From Rhizaria sp. SCN 62-66 (taxonomy: Eukaryota; Rhizaria, unplaced): DNA of 48,829 nt. How positions within the stretch are numbered: position 1 is the stretch's first letter; each line of letters opens with the position of its first letter. A program made the translations under genes and the position numbers. This document shows positions 48,386 to 48,829 of this stretch, one piece after another. The stretch covers positions 1 through 48,829 of the forward strand of contig MEDY01000218.1 of assembly GCA_001724265.1 (NCBI GenBank), read 5' to 3'. The notes below the pieces were generated by a model. The model had not been told where the DNA came from. It saw only the letters and a list, made by a program, of their open reading frames with translations, and made no database searches.

Positions 48386-48829
48386 GATGGGAAGGTCTAA
48401 TCGCTACACGGAGCTTTGAGCCTGAAACAACAACCCAACTTTGCTTGCTTCTTCGTGTTGTCACTGGGCTTCCAGCCACACACGGAGGAACGCTCAAACG
48501 GGTCGCGTTTTAAGATAAAACAGGCGCAGATCAGCATTTTTGTCGATAAAAATGTTGTTTCAAGATACTATTCATGTATTTGTGGCTATATATGCTTTGC
48601 TTTAGTTCTTGGCCTTAAGTTATCAGCCGCGTTGCGTGAAAATGTGGATCCCACCACGAACGCGAAAGAAGGCTGGCGTATCCGTTTCACGTCCATAGCT
48701 GAGTGCTCCGCGCTTCCGCTGCGTCTGCAGCTGTTACCGCCGACATTTAGCATAAAATACCAAGTCTCACAGGCTCAGACTGGGGCAAACACCACCCACG
48801 GTCGTTTCGGGGCGGGTATATAAAGGTGG
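48386..48829. promoter_or_regulatory. Upstream region of UBTD; possible promoter of a plus-strand gene beyond the edge
   Basis: 444 bp. AT-rich at 48520-48640, GC-richer toward the end. An open plus-strand frame runs through 48416-48823 but shows no recognisable protein. The last bases hold a good TATA box (separate entry). Confidence 0.45.
48817..48824 (+). promoter_or_regulatory. TATA box at window end
   Basis: TATATAAA in context GGCGGG-TATATAAA-GGTGG matches the canonical TATAWAAR core element with GC-rich flanks, so it may start a plus-strand gene just outside the window. Confidence 0.45.

Overview
The window is nuclear DNA of a flagellated, single-celled eukaryote that I cannot place to species. 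Thirteen protein genes of very GC-rich, Ala-rich coding sequence are separated by sharply AT-rich spacers of about 0.3-0.9 kb. Mitochondrial targeting peptides (glycine cleavage H protein, isoleucyl-tRNA synthetase), spliceosomal introns (eight mapped, 113-220 bp), a radial spoke head protein, a myristoylation-type N-terminus and a CaaX C-terminus all say eukaryote; the radial spoke protein says a motile 9+2 flagellum. No tRNA, rRNA, transposon or CRISPR array was recognised. GC-rich coding sequence throws long antisense shadow frames, so calls rest on protein motifs, splice phase and AT-rich boundaries.

Layout. 1-723 (-): a broken GCSH gene that runs in frame into a bacterial-looking beta-propeller fragment at the window edge. 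1350-13256 (-): an uninterrupted gene for a 3968-residue surface protein with signal peptide, 22 Big_5-type Ig repeats, two He_PIG-like domains, two transferrin-like lobes and a GPI-type tail. 14185-18183 (+): a coiled-coil protein with a polyQ tract and a terminal CxxC motif. 18477-23782 (-): a three-exon gene joining a GH114-like domain to ankyrin repeats, an RS/acidic region and a CVIA end, interrupted by an in-frame TAG. 24421-26068 (+): radial spoke head protein 4/6. 26650-28470 (+): Ala-rich protein of unknown role. 28886-29731 (-): pyrroline-5-carboxylate reductase. 30176-34288 (+): mitochondrial isoleucyl-tRNA synthetase. 34616-34792 (+): possible 58-residue protein. 34925-35836 (-): tRNA-binding AIMP1/Arc1-like protein. 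36225-39858 (-): four-exon protein with two degenerate EF-hand-like loops. 40327-43590 (+): propeller-like protein, also with an in-frame TAG. 44320-45075 (-): small membrane protein with a (AGC)20 tract. 45847-46404 (+): DUF4833 protein. 47196-48385 (-): UBTD-type ubiquitin-domain protein.

Three things stand out. First, TAG never ends a gene here (6 TAA, 7 TGA in 13 genes), yet occurs in frame inside two long reading frames whose downstream parts have no ATG, no spacer and no usable intron; the simplest reading is that UAG is a sense codon in this nucleus. Second, the giant protein puts a duplicated transferrin-like module on a long Ig stalk, an architecture I do not know as described. Third, all eight mapped introns start GT(A/C)CG, with C at position 4, unlike the usual GTRAGT.

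The genes look like an ordinary nuclear neighbourhood rather than one pathway; the isoleucyl-tRNA synthetase and the tRNA-binding protein are neighbours but converge and probably act in different compartments.
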